Source: DAOUVR01 sp034430535 (GTDB taxonomy: Bacteria > Chloroflexota > Dehalococcoidia > E44-bin15). From it: 41,798 nt of DNA. The notes under the pieces were generated by a model that saw only the letters and a program-made list of their open reading frames with translations, was not told the DNA's origin and made no database searches. Below, piece by piece: positions 1 to 8,108 of the stretch (the first letter of the stretch is position 1; each line of letters opens with the position of its first letter). Location of the stretch: assembly GCA_964443325.1 (NCBI GenBank), contig CAYUCL010000017.1, forward strand, positions 1 to 41,798, written 5' to 3'. A program made the translations under genes and the position numbers.

Positions 1-85
1 TCTGATAATAGATTTGGCTCACCACGAACGGTGTCTGGCAATGCCTATTCTCATGGTTCGTTGGTGGGTGACCGATCATGGGTGT

Positions 86-1555
86 TTAGTCCTGTCCCCA
101 CACCTTGACCTTCCCCTCCACCAGCGTATAGCACGGACCGGCATCCGCTCTTTTCGCCTTATACCAGGGCGTCTTCTCCCATGCCCGCAGTATCCGCCGG
201 TTGGTAATTGGCAAAATCCCTATGTCAACGATTTTCTCAGCGACCTTGCCTATAAACGGGGGCAATTTATAGCACCGAGAATAGAGTCGAGCCAGGAACT
301 CGAAGAGCCTTCTAAATGCCCTCACCTCCTCCGCAGATATGCTTGTTTGTTCAAGGACGGTATCCTCAAAGTAGGAATCGGTGTGCTTGTCGGTCAACAG
401 ACCTTTCTTCTTGCATACCTCGAACAGCTTTGTCCCGTGATAGGGATAGAAGATAGAAACGTGTATCACCTTTGGCTTCACCCTGGCATTGAGCTTGACG
501 GTGTCCAGAATCTGGGCCCTTGTTTCAAAGGGAAGCCCGACCATGTTATAGCTCAGGGTCTTGATCCCCACCTCATCGCAAAAGGAGAAGGCATCGGTAA
601 TACGCCGCGTGCTCACCTGGCGGTCAAGGACATTGCGCCGCATGTGCTCGTTGCCACTCTCCACCCCGAAGCGTATCAGAGAGCACCCTGCCGACCTGGC
701 CATCTGGGCAATATCCCGGCTCATCAGGTTTGGCTGGCAATTCATCTCAAATGGCAGTTTTATCCGCTTGCTATACTCCCTGGTGAAGTACTCAAACCAC
801 TTCTTGTTAAGCGGAAGAAGGTCGTCATGAAAAACGTTATAGTCGACCTGGGGGAAGTTCCTCGTGACCATCTCCACCTCTTCCATGAGATTCTCCACGC
901 TTCGCAGCCTGATATATCCATTGCCGCCGTAGAGTTGCTTTACGGCGTGATTACAGCAGTAGTTACAGTTATAGGGGCAGCCACGAGAGGCCATGTAAAC
1001 ACTCCGCCCCATAAAACCCACATCAAAGCTCTTTTCATAGGGGAAGACCTCCCGATCAGGAAAGGGCAAGGTATCCAGGTCATCGACGAGCGGTCTCAGT
1101 GGATTTCGGTGAACTTTGCCGTCCTTCTTAACCCACAGGTTGGGGATGCCGGTAATGTCTTTTCCAGCGCCGAGGTTATCACAGAACTCCAGAAGGGCAT
1201 CCTCCCCCTCGCCAATGCAGACCACGTCGATATCCTTCAGGGAGATAACTTCCTCAGGGCTTAAGGTGGGATGTATACCACCGCAAATGGTGAGTGCCTT
1301 GGAATGGTCCTTGGTCAGCCTCGCCAGAGGAGCCAGATGGGGGAAGGTATTGGTCACTATGGAGAACGCCACAACATCGGGACGATTTCTTCTCAGGAAA
1401 TCAACGTATTCTCCTTCATCTACGTCGCCCAGGACATGGAAGAATTGGCATTCATATCCTCTACGTCTCAAATAGGCGATGAGCGAGCCGATGCCAACAT
1501 GGAATGGCCCCATAATCCGGTAGCTGGGATCGATATAGACGAAGGCAACCTTCAA
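86..1555 (-). CDS. B12-binding-type radical SAM protein
   Basis: A 489-aa protein with a cobalamin-binding-like Rossmann domain (about residues 1-135; GGIHPT and GEGE motifs near 92-118) followed by a radical SAM core. The iron-sulfur cluster motif CPYNCNYC gives Cys193, Cys197 and Cys200 (CX3CX2C). The N-terminal domain lacks an obvious DxHxxG histidine ligand, so base-on binding of B12 is uncertain, as in many members of this family. Such enzymes do methyl transfers or other radical modifications; the substrate cannot be read here. The start is TTG, overlapping the TGA of the upstream methyltransferase by 4 bp, with GGGAG in front, so the two are probably translationally coupled. Family assignment is firm; function is open. 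Confidence 0.9.
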   Translation of the reverse strand: MKVAFVYIDPSYRIMGPFHVGIGSLIAYLRRRGYECQFFHVLGDVDEGEYVDFLRRNRPDVVAFSIVTNTFPHLAPLARLTKDHSKALTICGGIHPTLSPEEVISLKDIDVVCIGEGEDALLEFCDNLGAGKDITGIPNLWVKKDGKVHRNPLRPLVDDLDTLPFPDREVFPYEKSFDVGFMGRSVYMASRGCPYNCNYCCNHAVKQLYGGNGYIRLRSVENLMEEVEMVTRNFPQVDYNVFHDDLLPLNKKWFEYFTREYSKRIKLPFEMNCQPNLMSRDIAQMARSAGCSLIRFGVESGNEHMRRNVLDRQVSTRRITDAFSFCDEVGIKTLSYNMVGLPFETRAQILDTVKLNARVKPKVIHVSIFYPYHGTKLFEVCKKKGLLTDKHTDSYFEDTVLEQTSISAEEVRAFRRLFEFLARLYSRCYKLPPFIGKVAEKIVDIGILPITNRRILRAWEKTPWYKAKRADAGPCYTLVEGKVKVWGQD

Positions 1556-2535
1556 TTTAACTCCCGTTCACTCTTTTGGCCATGCAAGATAAACTCAAAG
1601 GCAAAGCGGTCAAACAGCCACGGCATGACCTTCCCCAGGTGTTCCCACAGGCGGGCGATGGGTGAGGGGGTCCCGGCAGGGGCATGGGTAAGGGCTGTCA
1701 CCTGGAACTTAGAAATGCCATCTTTAGCCAGAATGCTCATCACCTGGCGTGCTGAAATAGCATTTTCATATGGAGAGGGGTATGCCAATCCTGACGGCAG
1801 GAGGAATCCGGGGAGACGAAGCTGGAAGATGGCGTGCTTGTTGGGCTCAGCGACAATGATATGCCCCCCCTGTTTCACCACCCTGGCCATCGCCAGAAGT
1901 GGCTCATCAATGGGATGGGTGTGATGAACCGAGCCCTTGGAGAAGACCACATCGAAGGCCTCAGCACGGAAGGGGAGATGGCGGGCATCGCCACAGACGC
2001 AGTGCTTCACCCCTGCCTCCGCCAGGTCCTCAAGAGGACCACTGGCAACATCCAGGTTGATAATAAAGGCGCCCTCAATTTCTAATGGAAGCGATACCAA
2101 GCGGTCATTACCGCTCCCCACATAGAGCAGGCTCTTCCCTTCGACTCCACCAGCCCTCTGTTCGATAAACTGGCACAGGTCTCTGGCCCCTTTTTCGGCG
2201 TATGATTCAAAAATCTGTGCCGCCCTGGCATCCTGATACATTACCCGTTTAGCCCAGTTGTAGAGCTGGTGTTCCCACATAAAGCGGTCGGTCTCCGGGT
2301 CAACCGGGGCCACCGAATCCTTCTTCTGTAGCATCGAAGACTCGATCCTCTTTAGATAGGCACCTTTTTGTGGCAGGGCATCAGCGAGGTGGGCCGGTAG
2401 CATCTGAGGTATACCATTCTTTATAGGGTAGTGAGTGCCACAGGATGAACAAGCCAGAGCACCCTCAGGGAGAAGCACCAAATCTTCTGAGCCGCACTCG
2501 GGACAGGACAAGAAGTCAAGCAGACTTTTATTCAA
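1552..2535 (-). CDS. SAM-dependent methyltransferase with Trm112-like zinc ribbon
   Basis: A 327-aa protein. Residues 8-45 form a Trm112/UPF0434-like zinc ribbon (Cys11, Cys14, Cys29, Cys32), followed by a class I methyltransferase fold. The SAM-binding motif I is LLYVGSGND, and the later core reads DVVFSKGSVHH, then KQGGHIIVAEP. It is probably a small-molecule or lipid methyltransferase; the acceptor is not evident. It lies between yebC (43 nt upstream) and the radical SAM gene, with which it overlaps by 4 bp. The start is TTG at 2535, with only a weak ribosome site in front, and no better in-frame start is seen. Together with the radical SAM gene it could form a two-step modification pathway, which is inference. 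Confidence 0.87.
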   Translation of the reverse strand: MNKSLLDFLSCPECGSEDLVLLPEGALACSSCGTHYPIKNGIPQMLPAHLADALPQKGAYLKRIESSMLQKKDSVAPVDPETDRFMWEHQLYNWAKRVMYQDARAAQIFESYAEKGARDLCQFIEQRAGGVEGKSLLYVGSGNDRLVSLPLEIEGAFIINLDVASGPLEDLAEAGVKHCVCGDARHLPFRAEAFDVVFSKGSVHHTHPIDEPLLAMARVVKQGGHIIVAEPNKHAIFQLRLPGFLLPSGLAYPSPYENAISARQVMSILAKDGISKFQVTALTHAPAGTPSPIARLWEHLGKVMPWLFDRFAFEFILHGQKSERELN

Positions 2536-2578
2536 GTTTTCACTCTTTCATATTTGATACAGATTCAATCTATGCCAT

Positions 2579-3328
2579 TCAAGTCTGTGTGCGATACTGC
2601 TCAAGGGCTTCATCGGGGAAATCGGCATTGGTAAACACCCGCTGCACATCATCGAGCTCCTCTAGCTTATCCAGCAGCCTCAGGGTATGGAGCGCCGTCT
2701 TTTGGTCAAGCATTATCGTATTGGTGGGCACCATCGATAACTCAGCGGAAACCACTGTCAGGTTCTTCTCCTCTAAGGTCTTTCTCAATTGCTCTAGATC
2801 TCCGGGAGATGTATAGATCTCCAACAAGCTATCTACAACCCTGACATCTTCGGCGCCAGCATCGATTGCAAAGAGGGCAAGTTCTTCAGTGTCCGCCGCC
2901 TCGACAGTGATTATGCCTTTGGACTCGAAAATCCAGGCTACACAGCCGCTTTCACCCAAGTTACCACCGCCCCGTGAGAACACATTACGGACCTCCGATA
3001 CGGTGCGATTGCGGTTATCGGTGAGCGCCACAAGCAGGATCGCCACACCACCTGGTCCATAGCCTTCAAAATTGGCCTCAATGAGATTTGCCCCTTCAGT
3101 TCCTCCTGCACCTCGCTTAAACGCTCGCTCGATGCTCTCCATAGGCATATTGTTGTCACGGGCTTTCTGCAGTGCCAGGCGAAGACGTGGATTCATATCG
3201 GGGTTGTCACCGCCCTCGCGGACGGCAAGGGACAATTCCCTGCTTAGCTTGGTGAAAAGCTGCCCTCGCTTGGTGTCCGTCGCCCCTTTCTGGCGTTTAA
3301 TCTGGGACCATTTGGAATGACCTGACAC
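2579..3328 (-). CDS. yebC: YebC/PmpR family translational or transcriptional regulator
   Basis: A 249-aa protein with the canonical YebC N-terminus (MSGHSKWSQIKRQKGATD) and the family motif NNMPMESIERA. Its length is normal for the three-domain family. YebC proteins were long annotated as DNA-binding regulators; newer work links them to ribosome function at difficult proline-rich sequences. That may matter here because the window encodes a protein with very long Pro-Thr linkers, but this link is speculative. The start is GTG at 3328, preceded by GGAGG at good spacing. It is the first gene of a minus-strand group with the methyltransferase and the radical SAM gene. Confidence 0.95.
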   Translation of the reverse strand: MSGHSKWSQIKRQKGATDTKRGQLFTKLSRELSLAVREGGDNPDMNPRLRLALQKARDNNMPMESIERAFKRGAGGTEGANLIEANFEGYGPGGVAILLVALTDNRNRTVSEVRNVFSRGGGNLGESGCVAWIFESKGIITVEAADTEELALFAIDAGAEDVRVVDSLLEIYTSPGDLEQLRKTLEEKNLTVVSAELSMVPTNTIMLDQKTALHTLRLLDKLEELDDVQRVFTNADFPDEALEQYRTQT

Positions 3329-3480
3329 TTCGTCCTCCGGCTCGATCTTTGAGCAAATTCTATCACCTTGTTAAGTCAAGGTCAAAGATGCCGATTCCCA
3401 CAGGCAGTCCAGAGAGGTCCTCCGGGCTGCAAAGCAGGTATCAACACATCTCTGGGTACGTGGGTGGTATAGGAGCAAAT

Positions 3481-3505
3481 CCCCCCTCCCTCCAAGGGAG
3501 GGGGG
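3481..3505. repeat. Perfect C/G-rich hairpin
   Basis: Arms CCCCCCTCCCT (3481-3491) and AGGGAGGGGGG (3495-3505) pair perfectly around a CCA loop. Without a following T-run it is not a classical terminator on the plus strand. It may be a mobile palindrome or a structure that stops yebC-side transcription. Confidence 0.7.
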
Positions 3506-3557
3506 GACAAAATGAAGTATAAAGAATAATTCTCCCACCCCGATGTCTGTTCAAATA

Positions 3558-3623
3558 TGTAGTTGCCCAATTCATTGGGCGCAATTTGTTGGGGGAGTGT
3601 GCCTGATAAATCAGGCAACTACA
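3558..3623. repeat. Compound palindromic element (outer inverted repeat with two inner hairpins)
   Basis: Outer 10-bp arms TGTAGTTGCC (3558-3567) and GGCAACTACA (3614-3623) flank two 7-bp hairpins: GCCCAAT/ATTGGGC (3565-3580) and GCCTGAT/ATCAGGC (3601-3616). A degraded version with the same GCCCAAT/ATTGGGC unit lies at 22634-22649. This architecture suggests a REP/MITE-like intergenic repeat. Confidence 0.75.
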
Positions 3624-3653
3624 AATATGTTGTATGTAGGGTTAGCGACTGCA

Positions 3654-3680
3654 CCCTTCGACAAGCTCAGGACGAGCGGG
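3654..3680. repeat. REP-like repeat, copy 1 (CCCTTCGAC type)
   Basis: The sequence beginning CCCTTCGACAAGCTCAGGA is nearly repeated at 13260-13285 (AGG instead of AAG, then divergence). Both copies are intergenic. Confidence 0.7.
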
Positions 3681-3810
3681 AATGAAAAGGGTAGTCTTGA
3701 GGGGTCTCCGTTGTGTCAGGGGTTGGGGGAGTGTCCACTAGGAGTGCATTTCGGGGCAGGTGATTAAGGGGAAAAGGTATACCAGAGGTGTAACCTATAA
3801 TTAAACACCC

Positions 3811-3839
3811 TTGACGCAAAGTCGGTTGAGGGGTATATT
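3811..3839 (+). promoter_or_regulatory. Promoter of pyrF, leaderless arrangement
   Basis: The -35 box TTGACG (3811-3816), a 17-bp spacer and the -10 box TATATT (3834-3839) are followed after only 7 nt by the pyrF ATG at 3847. No Shine-Dalgarno sequence fits between. The transcript should start at or within a base or two of the start codon. Confidence 0.75.
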
Positions 3840-3846
3840 CGCTTAA

Positions 3847-4659
3847 ATGAACTTTTTGCAGAAGCTGCTAGCCGCCGCCCGCACCAACGAGAGCCTTCTC
3901 TGTATCGGGCTGGACCCTGACCCGGAGCTTATGCCTAGTGTGGGCGTGATTGAGTTCAACAAGCGCATCATAGACGCTACCAGCGATCTAGTGTGTGCTT
4001 ATAAACCCAATCTAGCCTTTTACGAAGCTCTGGGGATCGAGGGGCTTAAGGCGCTGGAGAAGACGGTGGCTTACATTCCGAATACGGTCCCCATAATCGG
4101 TGATGCCAAACGGGGCGATATCGGTAACACCGCCCGCGTATATGCTAAAGCGCTCTTTGAAACCTTCGGCTTCGATGCCGCTACTGTCAACCCATATCTG
4201 GGCTACGACTCTATCCAGCCCTTCATCGAGTACAAGGACAAGGGGGTTTTCATTCTCTGCCGCACCTCCAATGTTGGGTCGGCCCACTTCCAAGACCTGC
4301 GACTGTCCGAGGCTTCTATTCCTCTCTTTGAAATTGTTGCCCAACGGGCGAAGGAGTGGAACATTTATGGTAATGTTGGTTTGGTTGTAGGTGCCACCTA
4401 TCCAGAGGAACTCATGCGGGTGCGCCATCTCTGTCCTGATATGCCCCTGTTGATCCCAGGCATCGGGGTGCAAAAGGGCGACCTGGCCGGTGCTGTTCGC
4501 AATGGAGTTGATGAGAGGGGTGAAAGAGCGATCATTAGCTCCTCAAGGCAGGTAATATACGCCTCTAAGCGGGAGGATTTCGCCGCAGTTGCGAGGGAAG
4601 AGGCGCTGAAACTTCGAGAACAGATCAACCTGTACTTGGGAGAATGTCCAGAAAGTTAG
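3847..4659 (+). CDS. pyrF: Orotidine 5'-phosphate decarboxylase
   Basis: A 270-aa protein that converts OMP to UMP, the last step of de novo pyrimidine synthesis. The catalytic DAKRGD motif is visible at residues 86-91 (Asp86, Lys88, Asp91), with the phosphate-binding region PGIGVQKGD near residue 210. Length and motif context match the longer type 2 PyrF found in actinobacteria and Chloroflexota. No other pyr gene is adjacent, so it is a stand-alone copy. The ATG has no ribosome site and sits 7 nt after a strong -10 box, pointing to leaderless translation. Confidence 0.95.
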   Translation: MNFLQKLLAAARTNESLLCIGLDPDPELMPSVGVIEFNKRIIDATSDLVCAYKPNLAFYEALGIEGLKALEKTVAYIPNTVPIIGDAKRGDIGNTARVYAKALFETFGFDAATVNPYLGYDSIQPFIEYKDKGVFILCRTSNVGSAHFQDLRLSEASIPLFEIVAQRAKEWNIYGNVGLVVGATYPEELMRVRHLCPDMPLLIPGIGVQKGDLAGAVRNGVDERGERAIISSSRQVIYASKREDFAAVAREEALKLREQINLYLGECPES

Positions 4660-4674
4660 CCAAACAGGGTAGCC

Positions 4675-4713
4675 TAGAGCATCTGCTCTAGGTGTGGTGG
4701 GAGCAGACGCTCC
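4675..4713. repeat. Palindromic pair related to the GGAGC/GCTCC repeat, copy 1
   Basis: Two adjacent hairpins follow pyrF: TAGAGC-ATCT-GCTCTA (4675-4690) and GGAGC-AGAC-GCTCC (4700-4713). They resemble the longer 9-bp palindromes at 13388-13409 and 22360-22381, so this appears to be a diverged copy of the same intergenic family. Confidence 0.65.
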
Positions 4714-4760
4714 TACCTACTCATGGGGTCTAGATAGGCAAATTGGAGTCTTTGTAGGCT

Positions 4761-4946
4761 ATGGAGATAAAGGTTGGCGATATAGTGCAGCTTAAAAAGA
4801 AGCATCCCTGCGGCAGTGACCAATGGCAGGTGATCAGGGTGGGAATTGACATTGGAATCAAGTGTCAGAAGTGTAACCGGCGTGTGTTTTTGGAGAGGGG
4901 AGTTTTTGAGCGAAGGGTGAAGGCATACTCACCACCGAAGGCATGA
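4761..4946 (+). CDS. DUF951 family small protein
   Basis: A 61-aa protein starting MEIKVGDIVQLKKKHPCGSD, recognised as DUF951 (YyzM-like). It has a short beta-rich fold with Cys17, Cys34 and Cys37 (CGSD ... CQKCN), plausibly metal-binding. Function is unknown; the family is widespread in Firmicutes and Chloroflexota, often near housekeeping genes. A GGAG lies about 10 nt before the ATG. It precedes the DUF151 gene, which has its own promoter. Confidence 0.85.
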   Translation: MEIKVGDIVQLKKKHPCGSDQWQVIRVGIDIGIKCQKCNRRVFLERGVFERRVKAYSPPKA

Positions 4947-4953
4947 ATAGTTG

Positions 4954-4982
4954 TTGACATTAAGAGCAATCTAAGGTAGAAT
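4954..4982 (+). promoter_or_regulatory. Promoter of the bifunctional nuclease gene
   Basis: Consensus -35 TTGACA (4954-4959), 17-bp spacer, -10 TAGAAT (4977-4982). The start codon at 5002 is preceded by GGGAG, giving a short conventional leader. Confidence 0.8.
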
Positions 4983-5001
4983 TTTAAAAAGGGAGAGTGC
5001 C

Positions 5002-5535
5002 ATGATTGAGATGTCCATCGACAGCATCCGAATGAGCATGATGAACTATCAGCGGGTGGTCATACTCAAGGAGAAGGAAGCGGAGCGTTACCTCCCTATC
5101 TGGATTGGCCCTGCAGAGGCGGATTCCATAGCAGTGAAGTTGCAGGATGTGGCGGTGCCTCGACCCTTAACCCATGACTTGCTGGGTTCGGTAATTGATG
5201 CCTTGGGTGCCGTGGTCACCTCAATCATAGTTTGTGACCTTAAAAATGACACCTTCTATGCCAAGATTATTCTCAGAGTTGACGGTGAGTCCATGGAGAT
5301 CGATTCCCGCCCCAGCGATGCCATTGCCCTTGCGGTGAGAGCTGAGGTGCCTATATACGCCGATGAGTCAGTGCTCGACAAAGCGGGGATACTTCTTGAT
5401 AAGGACAGTGGCAAGCCTCTACCGGCAAGCGGTGAAAAGGAAGAGATCAGTGAGGAGGAGTTGAATAAGCTTGCTCCCTTCACAGACTTTATCGAAACCC
5501 TCAACCTGGATGATTTGGAGAAAGGGAGCTCATAG
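5002..5535 (+). CDS. Bifunctional nuclease (DUF151/BFN) family protein
   Basis: A 177-aa protein with the DUF151 signature: LPIWIGPAEADSIA near residues 32-45, the DLLGSVIDALGA helix, and SRPSDAIALAVR near 97-108. Plant and Thermotoga relatives have a nuclease or unknown activity; the biological role in bacteria is unclear. The C-terminus is acidic. It has its own strong promoter and GGGAG ribosome site, and is followed after 23 nt by the zinc-ribbon gene, so the two probably form an operon. Confidence 0.92.
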   Translation: MIEMSIDSIRMSMMNYQRVVILKEKEAERYLPIWIGPAEADSIAVKLQDVAVPRPLTHDLLGSVIDALGAVVTSIIVCDLKNDTFYAKIILRVDGESMEIDSRPSDAIALAVRAEVPIYADESVLDKAGILLDKDSGKPLPASGEKEEISEEELNKLAPFTDFIETLNLDDLEKGSS

Positions 5536-5558
5536 CCAAGTGCTGTGGACGTATAGCA

Positions 5559-5885
5559 ATGGATGAAAGACTCATCAAAAGACTAGTCTCCACAATAAAA
5601 TGTAGCGTTTGCGGTCACCACTACGAGGGAAACAATGTAAAGGTTCTGGGTCATGACGATGACGTGTGGTTTGTTAGCGCGTATTGTCCCACCTGCGGTA
5701 GTCATAGCTTAGTTGCTGCGGTGATCAAGGAAGGTCCTCTCCCTGAGTTCATTACCGACCTCACTGATGAGGAGTTTGACGAGTTTAGTGAAGCTGAAGA
5801 GATAACCGCCGATGACGTACTCGACATCCATAGTTTTCTAAAAGAGTTTGACGGAGATTTCTCTTCACTTCTCGCCACGGAGTAA
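5559..5885 (+). CDS. Small zinc-ribbon protein with acidic tail
   Basis: A 108-aa protein with two Cys pairs (CSVCG at 15-19 and CPTCG at 43-47) forming a rubredoxin-like zinc ribbon, followed by a strongly acidic C-terminal half (DEEFDEFSEAEE). I do not recognise a named family. Position directly after the BFN gene and before a terminator shows it is the last gene of that operon. The acidic tail could be a protein-protein contact surface. Confidence 0.8.
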   Translation: MDERLIKRLVSTIKCSVCGHHYEGNNVKVLGHDDDVWFVSAYCPTCGSHSLVAAVIKEGPLPEFITDLTDEEFDEFSEAEEITADDVLDIHSFLKEFDGDFSSLLATE

Positions 5886-5923
5886 AGTCAGCCTAGGATG
5901 TGTTACAGCGTCGTCAATATATT

Positions 5924-5953
5924 AAAAACCCCCGATAAGAGAAGGGGGTTTTT
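5924..5953 (+). terminator. Rho-independent terminator (may work in both directions)
   Basis: AAAAACCCCC (5924-5933) pairs perfectly with GGGGGTTTTT (5944-5953) around a 10-nt loop, ending in a T-run. It closes the BFN/zinc-ribbon operon and insulates the ATP synthase operon. Confidence 0.9.
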
Positions 5954-5969
5954 CCTATATCTAGAAGAG

Positions 5970-5998
5970 TTGCTTGAGCCAATAGCGCATGATATACT
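5970..5998 (+). promoter_or_regulatory. ATP synthase operon promoter
   Basis: -35 TTGCTT (5970-5975), 17-bp spacer, -10 TATACT (5993-5998). The ATG at 6004 follows after 5 nt and a GTG at 6007 after 8 nt, with no Shine-Dalgarno sequence, so the operon mRNA may be leaderless. Confidence 0.65.
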
Positions 5999-6003
5999 AG
6001 GCG

Positions 6004-6243
6004 ATGGTGACCATAGTGAATCGCTGGGTGGCGGCGTTAAGACTTACGGGTATTGGTTTTTACATCGGTGGATGCATTTTGGGGGGGGTGTTCTTTGGAC
6101 TGTGGATTGACCGCAGGTTCGATTTCACCCCCTTATTTACTTTTCTGGGGCTTGGTTTAGGACTTTTAGCTGCTTTCTACGGAACCTACCGCATGCTTGT
6201 CCCGGTGCTGCGAGGAAAAGATAAGGATGTAGGTGATGAATAG
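6004..6243 (+). CDS. AtpZ/AtpI family ATP synthase accessory protein
   Basis: A 79-aa protein with two membrane helices (about residues 12-32 and 40-62) and the family motif GxxxGxxxD region (GGVFFGLWIDRRFD). AtpI/AtpZ proteins help c-ring assembly or cation supply for the ATP synthase. It is the first gene of the atp operon and overlaps atpB by 11 nt. The start may be ATG 6004 or GTG 6007; the latter would suit a leaderless transcript better. Confidence 0.85.
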   Translation: MVTIVNRWVAALRLTGIGFYIGGCILGGVFFGLWIDRRFDFTPLFTFLGLGLGLLAAFYGTYRMLVPVLRGKDKDVGDE

Positions 6244-7177
6244 AGGCGGTTGCCTACTCAAAGTAGGGATTCTGATACTTGCTATACTGATACTGGTTGT
6301 AGTTAGCAGTATCTTCTTCCCTACCCATAGGCCCCATGTTGCCCTGCCCGCTGAGGCCGTTTTCTATATCGGCAGCTTTCCTATTTATAACACCTTCCTT
6401 GCCTCGTGGCTTGCCATTCTAGTATTGGCGGCAGTCTTCTACCTCGGCACTCGCAAGATGAAACTGATTCCCAAAGGATGGCAGAATGCGGTGGAGGCAG
6501 TCTATGAAGCTTTGCACAATTTTGTGAAAGAGACGGCAGGTGCGGAAAATGCTCGTCGCTTTCTCCCTGTAATCGCCACCATCTTCTTTTATGTCATAGC
6601 TGCAGCTTTGACCTCGCTGCTTCCCGGCTTCGATACCATAGGCTTCGGACATACGGGACAAGAGGCGGGGGCTTTCTTTGGTACATACCAAGGCTGGATA
6701 GTAGAAGAGCCACTGCTGCGGAAGGCGAATACCGACATCAACTTCCCTCTGGCCTTAGCCATTATATCTTTTATGTTTGTTACATACAGTGGCATCCGGG
6801 CCCTGGGCTTCCGTAAATATGCAAGCAAATTTGCCCGGCTTGGTCAGGTATTCCACGGCATTGGCCAGCTAATGAGGGGTAAAGTTCGTAGTGGGCTTAG
6901 CGGGCTGTTCCTCGGGCTTATAGATATATTTGTCGGCGTCTTGGAAGCGATTAGCGAGTTCGTTCGCATCATCAGCTTCACCTTTCGTCTTTTTGGCAAC
7001 ATGACCGCGGGCATGGTGCTGCTTCTGATGATATCCTTTCTCGTCCCGTGGATTATTGCCGTGCCTTTCTATGGGCTGGAGTTACTGCTTGGCTTTGTCC
7101 AGGCGTTGATCTTCGCTGGCTTGACCTTGGTATTCGCCACCATCGCGGTTAGATCTCACGACATAGACCACGAATAG
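6233..7177 (+). CDS. atpB: ATP synthase Fo subunit a
   Basis: A 314-aa multi-pass membrane protein forming the half-channels for ions at the c-ring. The essential arginine is in the motif FTFRLFGNMTAGMVL (about residues 253-267). It has an unusually long N-terminal part with an extra hydrophobic segment (residues 9-28), and the Arg-helix and last helix FVQALIFAGLTLVF follow the standard pattern. The start is GTG 6233 or ATG 6236; AAGG at 6223-6226 favours the ATG. It overlaps atpI/Z, indicating coupling. Confidence 0.96.
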   Translation: MMNRGGCLLKVGILILAILILVVVSSIFFPTHRPHVALPAEAVFYIGSFPIYNTFLASWLAILVLAAVFYLGTRKMKLIPKGWQNAVEAVYEALHNFVKETAGAENARRFLPVIATIFFYVIAAALTSLLPGFDTIGFGHTGQEAGAFFGTYQGWIVEEPLLRKANTDINFPLALAIISFMFVTYSGIRALGFRKYASKFARLGQVFHGIGQLMRGKVRSGLSGLFLGLIDIFVGVLEAISEFVRIISFTFRLFGNMTAGMVLLLMISFLVPWIIAVPFYGLELLLGFVQALIFAGLTLVFATIAVRSHDIDHE

Positions 7178-7203
7178 AAAATTTTTATGAAAGGAGCTAT
7201 GGG

Positions 7204-7440
7204 ATGGAAGCAGAAGCAATGAGGTTGTTTGCCGCAGCCTTAGCAATCGGCTTGGGCGCTTTAGGGCCTGGGCTCGCCATTGGGATTTTGGGGTATGGAG
7301 CGATGCAGGCTCTGGGAAGAAACCCGGAGGCTCGAGGCGCGATCATGACCAATATGATCCTGGCTATAGCTTTCGCCGAAGCTGTGGCCATCTACGCGCT
7401 TATCATAGCGATTATCCTTGCCATGGGAATAGGGGCTTAA
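7204..7440 (+). CDS. atpE: ATP synthase Fo subunit c
   Basis: A 78-aa hairpin of two membrane helices joined by the polar RNPEAR loop (about residues 39-44). The ion-binding Glu is in AFAEAVAIY (helix 2). The residue after the Glu is Ala rather than Ser/Thr, and helix 1 has GPG where sodium-binding rings have a Gln, so a proton-type ring is expected. GGAGC lies in front of the start at 7204. Confidence 0.96.
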   Translation: MEAEAMRLFAAALAIGLGALGPGLAIGILGYGAMQALGRNPEARGAIMTNMILAIAFAEAVAIYALIIAIILAMGIGA

Positions 7441-7461
7441 GGCTCGAAGAGGAGCATCATT

Positions 7462-7569
7462 ATGCAACAAGAAGGTCTACCACTATTTATCACACTTATC
7501 ATATCAGCGGTAATTCTGGGGGTATTTATTGTCCTAGCAGCTATAGTTGGGGTACTTCTTCTATCCTGA
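7462..7569 (+). CDS. 35-aa single-span membrane peptide inside the atp operon
   Basis: A short open frame (ATG 7462, TGA 7567-7569) between atpE and atpF. The peptide starts MQQEGLPLF and continues as one hydrophobic helix of about 27 residues ending GVLLLS. A GAGGAG ribosome site (7449-7454) lies 7 nt before the ATG, and the frame fills the otherwise unexplained 170-nt gap. I do not recognise a family. Its position among Fo genes suggests a small Fo-associated subunit or assembly factor, which is inference. Confidence 0.65.
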   Translation: MQQEGLPLFITLIISAVILGVFIVLAAIVGVLLLS

Positions 7570-7610
7570 AGAGCAGGTGATTTTCCCCAACTTGCAGGAA
7601 GGAGTCTACA

Positions 7611-8108
7611 ATGGGTCTTGGCATTAGTTGGCAGGGCTTGCTAGCGCAGCTCATAAATTTCGCGCTCCTTTTAATTCTACTCTACTTCATCGCATATAAG
7701 CCCATTCGAAGAATGCTCGATGAGCGTTCGGAGAAGGTCAGGGTAGGTATGGAACAGGCGGAGCACATGAAAGAGATGATGGCCAAGACCGAGGAGCAGG
7801 TCAAGGAGCATCTTGAGGTAGCCCGAGGGGAGAGACAGAATATATTGGCTCAGGCAGAGCAAGTGGGTCAACAACTAAAGGAAGAGGCGCGGGAACAAGC
7901 GAAGCAGGATGCGGAGAGCATTGTCGCCAAGGCGCGCGTTGAGATCCAGCGAGAGCAAGACGAAGCCATTGGCGAACTGAAGCGACATTTCGCTGACCTG
8001 GCGATACTGGCTGCCGAGAAGGTGATAAGCGAGACCCTGGATAAGAAGAAGCATCGTAAGCTTATCGATGAGGTGCTCGAGCAGGCTTCTGAGGAAAAGG
8101 CTGAATAA
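7611..8108 (+). CDS. atpF: ATP synthase Fo subunit b
   Basis: A 165-aa peripheral-stalk subunit: N-terminal membrane helix (about residues 8-28, QLINFALLLILLYFIAYKP) followed by a long charged coiled coil to the C-terminus. The motif KPIRRMLDERSEKV is typical of AtpF. GGAAGGAG precedes the ATG. Its stop overlaps the atpH start by one nucleotide (TAATG), so the two stalk subunits are probably translated together. Confidence 0.96.
   Translation: MGLGISWQGLLAQLINFALLLILLYFIAYKPIRRMLDERSEKVRVGMEQAEHMKEMMAKTEEQVKEHLEVARGERQNILAQAEQVGQQLKEEAREQAKQDAESIVAKARVEIQREQDEAIGELKRHFADLAILAAEKVISETLDKKKHRKLIDEVLEQASEEKAE

Larger units (their letters stand above)
3329..3846. other. Intergenic region with several palindromic elements
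   Basis: About 520 bp between the divergent yebC and pyrF with no supported gene. It holds a perfect 11-bp hairpin with a CCA loop (3481-3505), a compound two-hairpin element (3558-3623), a copy of the CCCTTCGACAAGCTCAGGA-type repeat (3654-3680), and the pyrF promoter (3811-3839). Short open frames here have no ribosome sites and are made of repeat sequence. Confidence 0.8.

Noticed and set aside
14..1264. A 416-codon open frame on the plus strand
   Set aside because: It is antisense to the radical SAM gene, has no ribosome site and no recognisable domain, while the minus strand encodes clear cluster-binding motifs.
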